Shown piece by piece: positions 4,492 through 5,268 of a DNA stretch of 5,268 nucleotides; position 1 is the stretch's first letter, and every line of letters starts with the position of its first letter. The notes under the pieces are model-generated. The model saw only the letters and a program-made list of their open reading frames with translations, made no database searches and was not told the origin of the DNA. Origin of the DNA: Burkholderiales bacterium (GTDB taxonomy: Bacteria; Pseudomonadota; Gammaproteobacteria; Burkholderiales; Burkholderiaceae_C); NCBI GenBank assembly GCA_005793295.1, contig SXSX01000070.1, positions 1 through 5,268 on the forward strand, read 5' to 3'. The position numbers were made by a program, and so were the translations under genes.

Positions 4492-5268
4492 TTACGATTC
4501 TTCATCCCAGCAAAAACCATCGCGGGCAATCATCGCGCTTGACGCGCTTGGCCCCCAGGTTCCTGCAGCGTAGGGGCGCGGACCTTGTGCGTCAGCAGCC
4601 CAATGTTTGATCAAGGGCTCGACCCAGCGCCAAGCCTCTTCTTGTTCATCGCTGCGCACAAATAAATTGAGCCGTCCATCAATGACATCGAGCAGCAAGC
4701 GCTCATACGCACCCACGCGCTCAGAGCCAAAGCGTTTGTCAAAGTCCAAGTCCAACTGAACGGGGGCCAGCGCCTGCGCCGCGCTGGAGCGGTTTTTCCG
4801 GTTGTCTTGGCCTTGCGCCAAGAGATGCAACTCCAAGCCATCTTTGGGTTGCAAGTTGATTACCAACTGGTTGCCCATCGCGCTAGAAGCGTTAAAGATC
4901 GCGTGCGGAGTGGGTCGAAAATTCACCACAATGCGGGCGTCGCGTCCTGCCAAGCGCTTTCCTGTTCGGATGTAAAACGGCACTCCCGCCCAACGCCAAT
5001 TGGCAATCTCGGTGCGCAAAGCAACAAAAGTTTCTGTGTGGCTGTGTGGGTTGACTCCGGGTTCGTCGCGGTAGGCCGGAACGGGTGCGCCGCCACTGTT
5101 GCCGCTTGCGTATTGGCCGCGCACTACATCGCTGGCCAAGGTGGCTGAGGTCCAGGGCTTGAGCGAGCGCAAGACCTTGAGTTTTTCATCGCGGATCGCA
5201 TCAGCGTGGGCATTGATGGGTGGCTCCATCCCAATGGCGCACAGCAGTTGCAGCGCATGGTTTTGCAC
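4492..5268 (-). CDS. zwf: Glucose-6-phosphate 1-dehydrogenase, C-terminal half; 5' end outside window
   Basis: Oxidises glucose 6-phosphate to 6-phosphogluconolactone with reduction of NADP+ (or NAD+), the first step of the oxidative pentose phosphate and Entner-Doudoroff routes, in the cytosol. The visible 258 residues are about the last half of a protein normally near 490. The frame is still open at the window edge. The edge codon is GTG read as an internal valine of the VQNHALQLL motif, not a start. Conserved parts are SIRDEK-like ADAIRDEKLKVLRSL (22-36), RGQYASG (50-56), the block NWRWAGVPFYIRTGKRL (90-106) with substrate-binding Lys104, YERLLLDVIDG, and the terminal AGTWGP segment. The Rossmann NADP domain and the catalytic DHYLGK histidine lie outside the window. 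hexR follows 26 bp downstream, consistent with a self-regulated operon. Confidence 0.95.
   Translation of the reverse strand: MQNHALQLLCAIGMEPPINAHADAIRDEKLKVLRSLKPWTSATLASDVVRGQYASGNSGGAPVPAYRDEPGVNPHSHTETFVALRTEIANWRWAGVPFYIRTGKRLAGRDARIVVNFRPTPHAIFNASSAMGNQLVINLQPKDGLELHLLAQGQDNRKNRSSAAQALAPVQLDLDFDKRFGSERVGAYERLLLDVIDGRLNLFVRSDEQEEAWRWVEPLIKHWAADAQGPRPYAAGTWGPSASSAMIARDGFCWDEES

Noticed and set aside
5266..5268. GTG at the window edge as the zwf start codon
   Set aside because: It encodes the internal valine of a conserved motif in the middle of the enzyme; the gene continues beyond the window.

Overview
This looks like an ordinary chromosomal stretch from a betaproteobacterium of the order Burkholderiales, most likely the family Comamonadaceae (Rhodoferax/Limnohabitans/Polaromonas-like). 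I infer this from the protein character (CorA, PtsN and HprK of the burkholderial type), the hpf-ptsN-hprK order and the zwf-hexR pair. The assignment comes from reading the sequence and was not checked against a database. I recognise no phage, insertion sequence, CRISPR, tRNA or rRNA, and no undescribed multi-gene system. The unexplained signal is in the intergenic DNA.

Layout: (1) Positions 1-396, + strand, hold the last 131 residues of a FadD-type long-chain acyl-CoA synthetase. (2) It converges on a complete corA (416-1402, - strand), a magnesium/divalent-cation channel. The two stop codons lie inside one inverted repeat. (3) Positions 1403-1724 form a divergent, non-coding region of 322 bp between corA and hpf. 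It holds three inverted repeats, one of them a strong 14-bp hairpin, and a weak sigma70-like promoter. (4) The + strand then carries hpf (1725-2054, ribosome hibernation factor), a clear intrinsic terminator (2090-2117), ptsN (2137-2604, EIIA-Ntr) and hprK (2643-3593, HPr kinase/phosphorylase). (5) Converging on hprK from the - strand are hexR (3617-4465, RpiR-family repressor) and the C-terminal half of zwf (4492 to the window edge, glucose-6-phosphate dehydrogenase). In transcription order this is zwf then hexR, 26 bp apart, and probably one operon.

How the genes relate: ptsN and hprK are regulatory components of the phosphotransferase network (PTS-Ntr branch and HPr serine phosphorylation) that reports carbon, nitrogen and energy state. 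Hpf shuts down ribosomes in slow growth. zwf-hexR opens the oxidative pentose phosphate and Entner-Doudoroff routes, under a repressor whose family responds to 2-keto-3-deoxy-6-phosphogluconate. The gene usually found just upstream of hpf in proteobacteria, rpoN, is absent here and corA occupies that place. ptsN lacks a Shine-Dalgarno sequence and has a -10-like box 10 bp before its ATG, so it may be expressed from a nearly leaderless message starting just behind the hpf terminator.
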